From: a bacterium
Lineage (GTDB): Bacteria; Cyanobacteriota; Vampirovibrionia; Gastranaerophilales; Gastranaerophilaceae
Reading direction: 5' to 3'
NCBI GenBank assembly: GCA_017480425.1
Contig: JAFVAR010000014.1
Coordinates: 1 to 50,384 of the forward strand
DNA length: 50,384 bases
A model generated the notes under the pieces. The model did no database searches. It was not told the origin of the DNA and saw nothing but the letters and a program-made list of their open reading frames with translations. A program made the translations under genes and the position numbers. Of the stretch, positions 42,208 through 50,285 are shown piece after piece; the stretch's first letter is position 1; each line of letters opens with the position of its first letter.

Positions 42208-43743
42208 ATGGAAGTAAAAACAATATTAAAAAATTTAATCAAATGCAAAAGTCCGCAAGAATTAATTGACGAAGGTACAAATTCCGGACTAAAAAAAACT
42301 CTGAATGCATTTGACTTAATAATACTTGGAATAGGTGCCGTTGTAGGGACCGGTATATTTACAATTATAGGAAGCGCAATCGTAGGAAGTGCAGACGGTC
42401 CCGGTGCAGGTTCTGCAATCGTAATTTCAATGATACTGGCCGCAATTGCAAGCGTATTTTCAGCTCTTTCGTACTCTGAAATTGCATCAATGATTCCCGT
42501 TGCAGGTAGCGCATACACATACACGTATGCGACAATGGGGGAATTTATGGCTTGGATGGTCGGTTGGATATTAATGCTTGAATATGCAATCGGAAATATT
42601 ACGGTTGCGAGTGCGTGGACAGGATATTTTGTCCAGTTTTTAAAAGGGTTTAAGCATATATTACCGGCATTTATAGTTAATTGCCCTCTGTGGTTAAGAA
42701 ATGACTACCGTACGATGTACGAAATTTGTAATAAATACGGATGGAACGTTCACGATAAAATGCCGTTTTTACAGCTTCCGTTTGGTATAGAGATACCGTT
42801 TGCAATCAATATTCCTGCTATTGCAATTGTTTTAGTTTTAACAATTTTGCTTATAAAAGGGATTAAGGAATCCACAAAAGTCGCAACAATAATGGTTGGC
42901 GTAAATATGTTCATTATTTTGTCCTTCATTGTAGTCGGCTCTTTCTATGTCAAGCCTGAAAATTGGGTTCCGTTTGCGCCAAACGGAATCGAAGGAATTT
43001 TTACAGGAGCTTTTGTAATATTTTTTGCATATATCGGGTTTGATGCAGTTTCGACTGCTGCAGAGGAAACAAAAAATCCGCAGAAGGACTTACCTATAGC
43101 TATTATGGGAACACTTACAATCTGTACGATTTTGTATGTCTGCGCTGCTCTGGTATTAACCGGCGTAATTCCTTTAAATGCAATTGATACACAAGCACCT
43201 TTAGCGCATGCCATGAGATATTTGAACATAAATTGGTATGCCGGCTTGATTTCTGTCGGTGCACTTTGTGCTCTTACATCGGTTCTTCTTATTTATCAAC
43301 TCGGCACAACAAGAATTTTATTTGCTATGAGCAGAGATAGTTTCCTTCCAAAATCATTAAATGTAATCCATGAAAAGTATAAGACTCCGCATGTTATGAC
43401 ATGGTTATCAGGAATTATTGTAATTATATGTGCACTGTTTATGGATTTAAATTTATCGGCAGAGCTTTGTAATTTCGGGACATTTACTTCGTTTATAATC
43501 ATTTGTATTGCAGTACTTATATTAAGAAAGACTGAACCAAACAGAGAGCGTCCGTTTAAAGTTCCTTTCTGTCCTTGGTTTCCGATACTTGGAATTTTGA
43601 CATGCCTTGCTCTTATGTATTGCAAATTCAGTGCCAAAGCGACTTCTGCGCTTTATTTCATCGTGTGGCTTGTTATAGGCGTAGTTATTTATGCTGCATA
43701 CAGTTATAAATCAAAAAGATTGGAAGAAGAGGGCAATAATTAA
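42208..43743 (+). CDS. APC-family amino-acid permease, copy 2
   Basis: 511 residues, co-directional paralogue of copy 1. LNAFDLIILGIGAVVGTGIF, FVIFFAYIGFDAVSTAAEE, KNPQKDLPIAIMGTL and ERPFKVPFCPWFPILGIL align one for one with copy 1. The extracellular loops differ (LWLRNDYRTMYEICNKYG against VWLVSDFRSAVNSLTS), so the two probably differ in substrate or affinity. Behind AGGAAA. Together they look like a tandem duplication with later specialisation. Confidence 0.88.
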   Translation: MEVKTILKNLIKCKSPQELIDEGTNSGLKKTLNAFDLIILGIGAVVGTGIFTIIGSAIVGSADGPGAGSAIVISMILAAIASVFSALSYSEIASMIPVAGSAYTYTYATMGEFMAWMVGWILMLEYAIGNITVASAWTGYFVQFLKGFKHILPAFIVNCPLWLRNDYRTMYEICNKYGWNVHDKMPFLQLPFGIEIPFAINIPAIAIVLVLTILLIKGIKESTKVATIMVGVNMFIILSFIVVGSFYVKPENWVPFAPNGIEGIFTGAFVIFFAYIGFDAVSTAAEETKNPQKDLPIAIMGTLTICTILYVCAALVLTGVIPLNAIDTQAPLAHAMRYLNINWYAGLISVGALCALTSVLLIYQLGTTRILFAMSRDSFLPKSLNVIHEKYKTPHVMTWLSGIIVIICALFMDLNLSAELCNFGTFTSFIIICIAVLILRKTEPNRERPFKVPFCPWFPILGILTCLALMYCKFSAKATSALYFIVWLVIGVVIYAAYSYKSKRLEEEGNN

Positions 43744-43770
43744 GTTTAACTCTTATATTTATTATGGCCG

Positions 43771-43779
43771 TGATATAAT
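43771..43779 (+). promoter_or_regulatory. Extended -10 promoter of fabH
   Basis: TGATATAAT matches the TGn-TATAAT consensus. A GCGAGGAG ribosome site precedes fabH. Confidence 0.65.
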
Positions 43780-43815
43780 ATTTATAAGAAACGTTTAGCG
43801 AGGAGTATTTTTATA

Positions 43816-44829
43816 ATGACTGGAAATTTTATACCGTTGAAAATAGCTGGGGTAGGTTATTCTGTTCCAAAAACCGTAATAACAAACGAAGATTTAACAA
43901 AATTATATGAAACTTCTGATGAGTGGATTTATACAAGAACCGGTATAAAAGAAAGACGAGTAGTTTCCGGGAATGAAACTGCAATTGATTTAGGATTAGA
44001 TGCTGCCAAAAAAGCCATCGAAAAATCAGGTATAGATGTTAATTCCATAGACTGCATTATAGGTGCAGCATCAGCTCCGCCACAGCTATATCCAACACTT
44101 GCATGTACAATGCAAGACAGACTTGGAATAAAAAAACACATCCCCGCATTTGATTTGACAGCAGCATGTACCGGTTTAATATATGCTCTTCAGGTAGCAA
44201 GAGGATTTATAGGTACAGGAGTGTATAAAACAATACTTATTGTTGCTGCGGATAATAATTCAAAAATTACTGATTGGTCTGACAGAAGTACTTCAATTCT
44301 GTTTGGAGACGGTGCGGGAGCTATGGTAGTAACCGCATCGGAAGACGGAATTGATGATATTTTATCAATTGATATAAGTGCAAATGGTTCAATCGGTCAA
44401 ATGATTCAAACGAACATGCCTTCACAATGTTGCCCGCTGGTTGAACAAGCAGATGCAATCGGTTCCGGTAAAATCATTATGGATGGTAAGGAAGTTTATA
44501 AATTTGCAGTTACAACAGTTCCGAGATATGTTGAACATTGTATTGAACTATCCGGAAAAACAGCGGAAGAAATCGATTACTTAATACCACATCAGGCAAA
44601 CCAAAGAATTATTGAAGCAATCCAAAACAGACTTAAATATTCTGATGATAAAGTAATTTCAAATATTAAATATTATGGGAATACTTCTGCAGCATCTATT
44701 CCTATTGCACTTGCAGAAGGTGTTGAACAAGGAAAAATAAAACTTGGCTCTACTGCAGTATTATGCGGCTTTGGTGAAGGCATGACATGGGGCGGAGCCG
44801 TAGTTAGACTAAGAAAAGGCATATGCTAA
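43816..44829 (+). CDS. fabH: 3-oxoacyl-ACP synthase III
   Basis: 337 residues. DEWIYTRTGIKERRV, DLTAACTGLIYAL with the active Cys, GDGAGAMVV, PHQANQRI with the His and NTSAASIPIAL with the Asn complete the KAS III triad. It starts fatty-acid synthesis by joining acetyl-CoA and malonyl-ACP. The first gene of the fatty-acid cluster, 15 bp before fabD; plsX, often upstream, is absent here. Confidence 0.97.
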   Translation: MTGNFIPLKIAGVGYSVPKTVITNEDLTKLYETSDEWIYTRTGIKERRVVSGNETAIDLGLDAAKKAIEKSGIDVNSIDCIIGAASAPPQLYPTLACTMQDRLGIKKHIPAFDLTAACTGLIYALQVARGFIGTGVYKTILIVAADNNSKITDWSDRSTSILFGDGAGAMVVTASEDGIDDILSIDISANGSIGQMIQTNMPSQCCPLVEQADAIGSGKIIMDGKEVYKFAVTTVPRYVEHCIELSGKTAEEIDYLIPHQANQRIIEAIQNRLKYSDDKVISNIKYYGNTSAASIPIALAEGVEQGKIKLGSTAVLCGFGEGMTWGGAVVRLRKGIC

Positions 44830-44844
44830 AAGGAGAACTTTAAT

Positions 44845-45792
44845 ATGACAAATAAAATAGCATTCATATTTCCGGGGCAAGGTTCACAATCTGTAGGAAT
44901 GGGAAAAGATATATATGACAAGTTTGTATCTGCAAAGAATATTTATGATACTGCGGATAGAGTTTTAAATAAATCAATAACAAAACTTTGCTTTGACGGA
45001 CCTGAAGAAGATTTAAAATTAACCGTAAATACTCAGCCTTGTATTGTAACAACTTCCATTGCCATGATGGAAGCATTACGTTCCGAGCTTAATATTAAGC
45101 CAGACTACACAGCAGGACACAGTTTGGGAGAATATTGTGCTTTATATACCGCAGGAGTTATGGATTTGGAAAACACATTAAAGCTCATACAAAAGCGTGC
45201 AGACTTAATGGGCGCAACAAAAGGCGGAAGCATGGCTGCAATACTTAACGCATCAGAAGATGTTATCAAGGCAGGTTTAGAAGAAGGTAGAAAAGTCGGT
45301 TATGTTGATATTGCAAATTATAATTCTCCTGTCCAAGTCGTAATTACCGGAGATGATAATGCTGTTAAAATAGCAGGAGATTATATATTGGCTAATGGAG
45401 CCAGAAGAGTTGTTCCTCTTGCAGTATCAGGAGCTTTTCACTCAAAATTTATGCAGGAAGCAGGCGCAATTTTTGCAGAATTTATTGAAGATGCAGAACT
45501 CAATGATTCATCAATACCTGTAATTACAAATGTTGATGCTCAAGCAACATCATCAGCGGAAGATTTTAGAAATAAAATGCCTAAACAGATATACTCTTCA
45601 GTTCATTGGACACAAACAATACAAAAAATGGCAGAAGACGGCGTTGATACATTTATAGAAATCGGCCCGGGGAAAGTATTAGCAGGCTTAAATAAAAAAA
45701 TTGTTCCTGATGCAAGTGTATACAACGTTTTTGATATAAATTCATTAGAATCCACTATAGAAGCATTAAAAAGTTCACTTGCAAGTGTGTAA
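44845..45792 (+). CDS. fabD: Malonyl-CoA:ACP transacylase
   Basis: 315 residues. FIFPGQGSQSVGMGKD is the oxyanion loop and GHSLGEYCAL carries the catalytic Ser93. FHSKFMQEA supplies the His and IEIGPGKVLAGL the C-terminal motif. It moves the malonyl group from CoA to ACP. Behind AGGAG, in the same operon as fabH. The next fatty-acid gene (fabG) is separated from it by a 1.5-kb insertion of two unrelated genes. Confidence 0.97.
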   Translation: MTNKIAFIFPGQGSQSVGMGKDIYDKFVSAKNIYDTADRVLNKSITKLCFDGPEEDLKLTVNTQPCIVTTSIAMMEALRSELNIKPDYTAGHSLGEYCALYTAGVMDLENTLKLIQKRADLMGATKGGSMAAILNASEDVIKAGLEEGRKVGYVDIANYNSPVQVVITGDDNAVKIAGDYILANGARRVVPLAVSGAFHSKFMQEAGAIFAEFIEDAELNDSSIPVITNVDAQATSSAEDFRNKMPKQIYSSVHWTQTIQKMAEDGVDTFIEIGPGKVLAGLNKKIVPDASVYNVFDINSLESTIEALKSSLASV

Positions 45793-45819
45793 TAATCTTT
45801 AATAAAAGAGATTCTGTAA

Positions 45820-46299
45820 ATGAGAAAAAAAATGTTAATTATTTTATTCACGTTTATTCTTGTAACAACATCAGTTTTTGCATTTGCAGGAACCGGCACA
45901 AAATATCGTAAACATACACTTCCTTATAAATACGACCCGTATTTTATATATAACTTTGAGAATTGTATAAAATCAGATTATGTCGATTGGGACGGAACTT
46001 ATAAATACTTAATTTTAGGTAAAGAAAATAACAGATGTCACTATAAAACACAATACAACCCTTGGCTCAGAACCAACAAGAATGAGTGGCAAGATTTTAA
46101 AGAATGCTATTTTAACGAAAATCAATTATACGAACTTTCTAACGCTTTAAAAGAAGAAGGATATAAAAAAGAATTAGAAATAAGCACGTACAATATAAGT
46201 ATATATAAAATCACAGGAACAAGAGTTGAATTTCTGCTTACCTCATATGAACAAGGCGGAGCATGCAGACTAATCAAAAAGAAAACCGCAAAAAGATAA
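45820..46299 (+). CDS. Small exported protein next to CHAP amidase
   Basis: 159 residues. MRKKMLIILFTFILVTTSVF with a following AFAGTG site is a good Sec signal peptide, cut near residue 24. The mature part is Tyr/Lys-rich (KYDPYFIYNFENC, YKTQYNPWLRTNKNEW) with cysteines in NCIKSD, RCHYK, ECYFN and ACRLI that could form two disulfides. No known domain. It is 48 bp before a CHAP-domain gene without signal peptide, an arrangement like the secreted/M23 pairs at 4-7.5 kb. An inhibitor role is inferred only. Confidence 0.6.
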   Translation: MRKKMLIILFTFILVTTSVFAFAGTGTKYRKHTLPYKYDPYFIYNFENCIKSDYVDWDGTYKYLILGKENNRCHYKTQYNPWLRTNKNEWQDFKECYFNENQLYELSNALKEEGYKKELEISTYNISIYKITGTRVEFLLTSYEQGGACRLIKKKTAKR

Positions 46300-46347
46300 T
46301 TATTTAAAACAAGGCAATTTTTATTCATAAAAATACTTTACATATAT

Positions 46348-47139
46348 ATGGGATTTTTGGGATTTAATAGTTTTTATACGTTGCCTTATTTTAACTATTC
46401 TTTTATGCCATTTACACAAATGACAGGAAACTTCTTTGTGCCATCATTCAATATCTTTAATCCTAATTGTACACCTTTTTCATTTTTTTCAAATATCAAT
46501 CCATTCTGGCAAATGCCTTTTCCAACATTTAATTTTAATACATATTTAAAAAATCCAATCTATAAACCTAATAATAACAATTCAATATCCCGGGACAAAA
46601 CTCAAAATACACAAAACTATAGTTCTGATAAGGGAAAAGGAATGATAGACTATGCCCAACAATTTGTTAATAAATCATCCTCCCAAATGTCACAAATAAT
46701 GCGTGGAAAAGGTTATTCATTCCACCCGGGAGTTTGGTGTGCAGACTTTGTAAGTTTTATAACAGGTACTTACCTTGGTCAAGGAATGCCGGATTGGTAT
46801 AAAAATATATACAACAAATCATGGGTGGGTAATGTTCTAAAAGCCGCAAGACCATTAGGCAAAGTTGTGGCAGAAAGAAAGAGCAAAAACGAAGATATAG
46901 ATTTTTCCAAGGCACGCCCCGGAGATATAATCATATTTGATTGGCAAGGAGATAGCTACAGCACACACAATGATGATAAGACTGACCATATTGGATTAGT
47001 TAAAGAAGTTAATGGCAATAGTATAGTGACAATCGAAGGAAATAACGGAGGTAAGGTATCAGAAATCACATATTCACCAAACGGAAATAGCTGTTATTCA
47101 AATACTCGCTCAATTCATTCAATTATTCGCACAGCATAA
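46348..47139 (+). CDS. CHAP-domain cell-wall amidase with aromatic N-terminus
   Basis: 263 residues. Residues 1-70 are rich in Phe, Tyr, Asn and Pro (FNSFYTLPYFNYSFMPF) and have no signal peptide. Residues about 98-262 form a CHAP domain: GVWCADFVSF with active Cys131, ARPGDIIIFDWQGD, DHIGLVKEV with His214 and TIEGNNGG. CHAP enzymes are amidases or endopeptidases on peptidoglycan. The unusual N-terminus may guide delivery or self-association. No ribosome site is seen; TACTTT lies 8 nt upstream. Together with the upstream exported gene it interrupts the fatty-acid operon between fabD and fabG. Confidence 0.75.
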   Translation: MGFLGFNSFYTLPYFNYSFMPFTQMTGNFFVPSFNIFNPNCTPFSFFSNINPFWQMPFPTFNFNTYLKNPIYKPNNNNSISRDKTQNTQNYSSDKGKGMIDYAQQFVNKSSSQMSQIMRGKGYSFHPGVWCADFVSFITGTYLGQGMPDWYKNIYNKSWVGNVLKAARPLGKVVAERKSKNEDIDFSKARPGDIIIFDWQGDSYSTHNDDKTDHIGLVKEVNGNSIVTIEGNNGGKVSEITYSPNGNSCYSNTRSIHSIIRTA

Positions 47140-47159
47140 TTCACTCAAATCATTAAATA

Positions 47160-47178
47160 TTAGTTCAAATTGAACTAA
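47160..47178. promoter_or_regulatory. 19-bp perfect palindrome, candidate operator before fabG
   Basis: TTAGTTCAAATTGAACTAA reads the same on both strands. It lies at the -35 distance from an extended -10 TGTTACAAT (47194-47202), so a bound protein would repress fabG. Halves TTAGT/ACTAA recall FapR-type sites but differ in the centre. Confidence 0.55.
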
Positions 47179-47267
47179 CTTTTTAACTTTTTGTGTTACA
47201 ATCTTCTTATGGGATAGAATAATTGTTGAGAAAATTCTCTCAATACTAATAATAAGGAGAAAGGTTT

Positions 47268-47999
47268 ATGACAGAAAGAAAAATTGCTTTAATTACAGGC
47301 GGTTCTCGCGGTATCGGATTTAGCTGTGCCAAGGAACTTGCTAAGAATGGCTGCGACATTATTATTAATGACATTTGCGAACCGGAAAAAGCTCAACCGG
47401 CTTTAGATGAGATTAAGGCACTTGGTGCAAATGCTTATTTCTACCAATTTGATGTATCAAATGATGAACAGGTTCAAGCTGCAGTTGAAAAAATGATTGC
47501 AGAACACGGAAAAATTGATATTTTATTAAACAATGCAGGTATTACAAAAGACGGTTTATTCATAAGAATGGACGCTGAACAATGGGAAAGAGTTATAAAA
47601 ATTAACCTCGGAAGTGCTTATTATGTTACACATGCCGTTATTAAACACATGATGAAAGCACGCCAAGGTTCAATTATTAATATGTCTTCAGTTGTCGGAC
47701 TTCACGGAAACGCAGGTCAAGCAAACTATTCGGCATCAAAAGCAGGTCTTATCGGTTTAACTAAGACTCTTGCTAAAGAATTTGGTTCAAGAAATATTCG
47801 TGTTAATGCGGTTTGCCCCGGATTTATTCAAACTGCAATGACAGCAGACCTTGGAAATACTGATGAATATATGAAACTTATTCCGATGAGAAGACTCGGA
47901 ACACCTGAAGATATTGCAAAGGTTGTTAAGTTCCTTGCTCTTGATACTGACTACGTGACAGGACAAGCAATTGAAGTATCAGGCGGCTTGATAATTTAA
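47268..47999 (+). CDS. fabG: 3-oxoacyl-ACP reductase
   Basis: 243 residues. ITGGSRGIGFSCAKELA is the NADP loop, LLNNAGITKDGLF the structural motif, NMSSVVGLHG carries the Ser, and YSASKAGLIGLTKTLAKE the Tyr-x-x-x-Lys. GFIQTAMTADLG and VSGGLII end it as usual. It reduces beta-ketoacyl-ACP. An AAGGAG site lies before the ATG, and a separate promoter with the palindrome above suggests it restarted its own transcription unit after the insertion. Confidence 0.97.
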   Translation: MTERKIALITGGSRGIGFSCAKELAKNGCDIIINDICEPEKAQPALDEIKALGANAYFYQFDVSNDEQVQAAVEKMIAEHGKIDILLNNAGITKDGLFIRMDAEQWERVIKINLGSAYYVTHAVIKHMMKARQGSIINMSSVVGLHGNAGQANYSASKAGLIGLTKTLAKEFGSRNIRVNAVCPGFIQTAMTADLGNTDEYMKLIPMRRLGTPEDIAKVVKFLALDTDYVTGQAIEVSGGLII

Positions 48000-48025
48000 A
48001 GAACTGTAACAATTTATTAACTTAA

Positions 48026-48053
48026 TTGCAAAATTATCTTTAAATAGTATAAT
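48026..48053 (+). promoter_or_regulatory. acpP promoter
   Basis: TTGCAA 48026-48031, 16-bp spacer, TATAAT 48048-48053. The AGAGGA ribosome site follows after about 30 nt. Confidence 0.7.
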
Positions 48054-48096
48054 TTAGGAGAATAGTGTATTACACATAAAATAAGAGGAAGAAAAC

Positions 48097-48327
48097 ATGA
48101 GTACATTAGAAAAAGTAAAAAAAGTTGTAGTTGACCAATTAAGCTGCGATGAAGCTTTAGTAACTCCTGAAGCTAGCTTTACAGCAGACTTGGGCGCTGA
48201 TTCTTTAGATACAGTAGAATTAGTTATGGCTTTTGAAGAAGAATTCGGTTGCGAAATTCCTGATGAAGAAGCTGAAAAAATTCAAACTGTTCAAGATGCA
48301 GTTAACTACATTGAAGCTCACTCATAA
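48097..48327 (+). CDS. acpP: Acyl carrier protein
   Basis: 76 residues, normal length. [10 protein letters not shown] carries the Ser36 that takes phosphopantetheine; [20 protein letters not shown] is the standard helix III-IV region. It holds growing acyl chains for the Fab enzymes. The gene has its own promoter and a well-spaced ribosome site, as expected for an abundant protein. Confidence 0.98.
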   Translation: MSTLEKVKKVVVDQLSCDEALVTPEASFTADLGADSLDTVELVMAFEEEFGCEIPDEEAEKIQTVQDAVNYIEAHS

Positions 48328-48392
48328 TTGAATTTACGAGTATAATAGTTTAGTTAGCGGGTGGAGGTATTACTTTCACTCGCTTTTAAATT

Positions 48393-48500
48393 GGTGCCGG
48401 TTAACACCTTACCGATTACAACATTCTTTCAAACCTGTAAGTTAAACGTGCAGGGATGGAAGAAAAGAGCAAAGCCTCTTCTCAAGAAGAGGGGGGAAAG
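48393..48500 (+). ncRNA. Conserved structured leader element, copy 2, before fabF
   Basis: GGTG (48393-48396) with CACC (48405-48408), CATTCTT (48422-48428) with AGGGATG (48452-48458) and CCTCTTC (48475-48481) with GAAGAGG (48486-48492, loop TCAA). The second stem keeps pairing with G-U in place of A-U seen in copy 1, with identical 30-nt spacing. It ends just before the ribosome site of fabF. Confidence 0.5.
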
Positions 48501-48517
48501 AATACGAGGAAATATAA

Positions 48518-49774
48518 ATGACAAAAAGAAGAGTAGTTATAACAGGCTTGGGCGCAGTTACACCTTGCGGAGTAGGAATTAAAAATTTTTGGAATTCAAT
48601 GCTTGAAGGGAAAAGCGGAGTTTCTACAATTGAGAATATGCCGCTTGAAGGTCATACGGTAACTATTGCCGCAGAAATAAAAAATACTGATTTTAATCCT
48701 GAAGATTATATTGACCCTAAAGAAGCAAAAAGAATGGATAGATTTACTCAATTTGCAGTTGTTGCTGCTGATGAAGCCATAGCAGATTCAGGAATTGATA
48801 ATGCAAACATTGATCCGTACAGAATCGGTGTAATAGTAAGCTCAGCAGCAGGCGGTTTTAATACTTTTGAGAAAAACCACATTGCAATGATTGAAAAAGG
48901 GCCAACAAAAGCTTCTCCGTTTACTGTTCCTATGCTTATTGTAGATATGGCATCAGGAAGAATTTCAATGAAACACGGATATAAAGGACTCAACAAAGCT
49001 GTTGTATCAGCTTGCGCAACAGGAACACACTCCGTCGGAGATGCATTCAGAAGCATTCAATACGGGGACGCAGATGTTGTTGTTGCTGGCGGCTGCGAAG
49101 CAACAATCTCAACTCTTGGAATTGGCGCATTCACTTCATGCAGAGCGCTATCAAAAAGGAATGATGAACCTAAAAAAGCATCAAGACCTTATGACAAAGA
49201 CAGAGACGGTTTTGTAATGGGCGAAGGTGCAGGAGTTCTGGTACTGGAAGAATATGAACACGCTAAAAAACGTGGTGCTAAAATTTATGCAGAAATCGTC
49301 GGTTACGGACAAACTGCAGACGCACACGACATTGTTGCTCCTGACCCTGAAGGAAAAGGCGCACTAAAAGCAATGGAATTTGCTCTTGCCGATGCAGAAA
49401 TGAAACCGGAAGAAATTGACTACATTAACCCTCACGGTACAAGTACAGGACTTGGTGATATTGCAGAATCTCAAGCAATTGCGCAAATTTTTGGAGACCA
49501 AAAAGTTAATCCGAATCTTCTGGTAAGTTCCACAAAGAGTATGCACGGACATATGCTTGGTGCAACAGGTGCCGTTGAGGCTATAGTTTGTGTAAAAACA
49601 ATAACTGACGGAGTTGTTCCTCCTACTATAAACCTTGATAATCAAGATGAACATGTTGCTGATTTGGATTATGTTCCGCACAAAAAGAGAGAAAAGAAAG
49701 TCCACGCAGCACTTTCTAACTCGTTCGGTTTTGGCGGACACAACGCAACGTTGATATTTAAAGAAGTTAAATAA
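48518..49774 (+). CDS. fabF: 3-oxoacyl-ACP synthase II
   Basis: 418 residues. VVITGLGAVTPCGVGIKNFW at the start, AVVSACATGTHSVGDAF with the active Cys, NPHGTSTGLGD and KSMHGHMLGATGA with the two His, and NSFGFGGHNATLIF at the end. It elongates acyl-ACP and adjusts chain unsaturation. Follows the conserved leader element, so it may be regulated apart from acpP. Ends at a strong terminator. Confidence 0.98.
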   Translation: MTKRRVVITGLGAVTPCGVGIKNFWNSMLEGKSGVSTIENMPLEGHTVTIAAEIKNTDFNPEDYIDPKEAKRMDRFTQFAVVAADEAIADSGIDNANIDPYRIGVIVSSAAGGFNTFEKNHIAMIEKGPTKASPFTVPMLIVDMASGRISMKHGYKGLNKAVVSACATGTHSVGDAFRSIQYGDADVVVAGGCEATISTLGIGAFTSCRALSKRNDEPKKASRPYDKDRDGFVMGEGAGVLVLEEYEHAKKRGAKIYAEIVGYGQTADAHDIVAPDPEGKGALKAMEFALADAEMKPEEIDYINPHGTSTGLGDIAESQAIAQIFGDQKVNPNLLVSSTKSMHGHMLGATGAVEAIVCVKTITDGVVPPTINLDNQDEHVADLDYVPHKKREKKVHAALSNSFGFGGHNATLIFKEVK

Positions 49775-49787
49775 AAAAAGTTAATAA

Positions 49788-49824
49788 AAACAAGTCGGAG
49801 GCAATGCCTCTGACTTGTTTTTTT
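49788..49824 (+). terminator. Terminator after fabF
   Basis: CAAGTC-G-GAGGC pairs with GCCTC-T-GACTTG around AAT, followed by seven T. Confidence 0.92.
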
Positions 49825-49859
49825 ATGCTATTATCGTGCAAAAAATTGCACCTTACTAG

Positions 49860-50285
49860 CTAAAGCGGATTAAATTCTCTTATCTCTCCATTATAAGAAG
49901 AGCCTGGATCCATCTTAGCAGTTTTTAGAACACCATCCTGCCTAATGTAGGTGACGTAAACTTCGCCATTAACGTTAGTTCTAATAAAATCACCTTTTTT
50001 GCCATATTTTAATAAATCAGATAAGGTAGTAAATTGTCTTCGATTCTCCGTATCCGATTCTTGATTTTCATCAACTCTTTCGCCAACTTGATTTTCATCA
50101 ACTCTTTCGCCAACTTGATTTTTAGCATTGTCAATCATGTCTGCAACTTTGCCATCAGGTAATTTTGTAGCATCTGTGTTTCCGGCACGACCTGTCGGTT
50201 TAGTTCCTTCGTCTGGTTTTGGTTCCGGTTTTCTTGGTTTAATCTCTGCTGCTTTAAAATTAGGAATGTTTCTGTTTACTTGCAT
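49860..50285 (-). CDS. Tagged repeat-containing small protein
   Basis: 141 residues after a GAAAGGA site. The start MQVNRNIPNFKAAEIKPRK resembles the recurrent tag. A Lys/Pro/Glu-rich linker (KPRKPEPKPDEGTKPTGR) follows, then the exact repeat NQVGERVDENQVGERVDENQ and a C-terminal unit DLLKYGKKGDFIRTNVNGEV and YVTYIRQDGVLKTAKMD. No signal peptide. The final unit, with strand-rich KGDFIRTNVNGEVYVTYIR, is loosely like the KGDLIYVNNYTRADGTKV end of the DUF6973-like protein. Function unknown. Confidence 0.6.
   Translation of the reverse strand: MQVNRNIPNFKAAEIKPRKPEPKPDEGTKPTGRAGNTDATKLPDGKVADMIDNAKNQVGERVDENQVGERVDENQESDTENRRQFTTLSDLLKYGKKGDFIRTNVNGEVYVTYIRQDGVLKTAKMDPGSSYNGEIREFNPL
50061..50114. 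repeat. Exact 27-bp tandem repeat, two copies
   Basis: Two identical 27-bp units (50061-50087 and 50088-50114) encode the nine residues NQVGERVDE twice. The repeat keeps frame, so slippage would change protein length without breaking the gene. Confidence 0.9.

Noticed and set aside
47160..47178. Naming the palindrome a FapR site
   Set aside because: The outer TTAGT/ACTAA fits but the centre and length differ, and no FapR gene is in the window.
48450..48480. GCAAAGCC in the leader before fabF as part of a c-di-GMP (GEMM-I) riboswitch
   Set aside because: The second stem with its conserved receptor and the following GGTTACC-like segment are absent, and the spacing differs. The element shared with 37550-37650 does not fit GEMM.
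50061..50114. CRISPR-like repeat
   Set aside because: The two copies are adjacent without spacer and lie in frame within a coding region.
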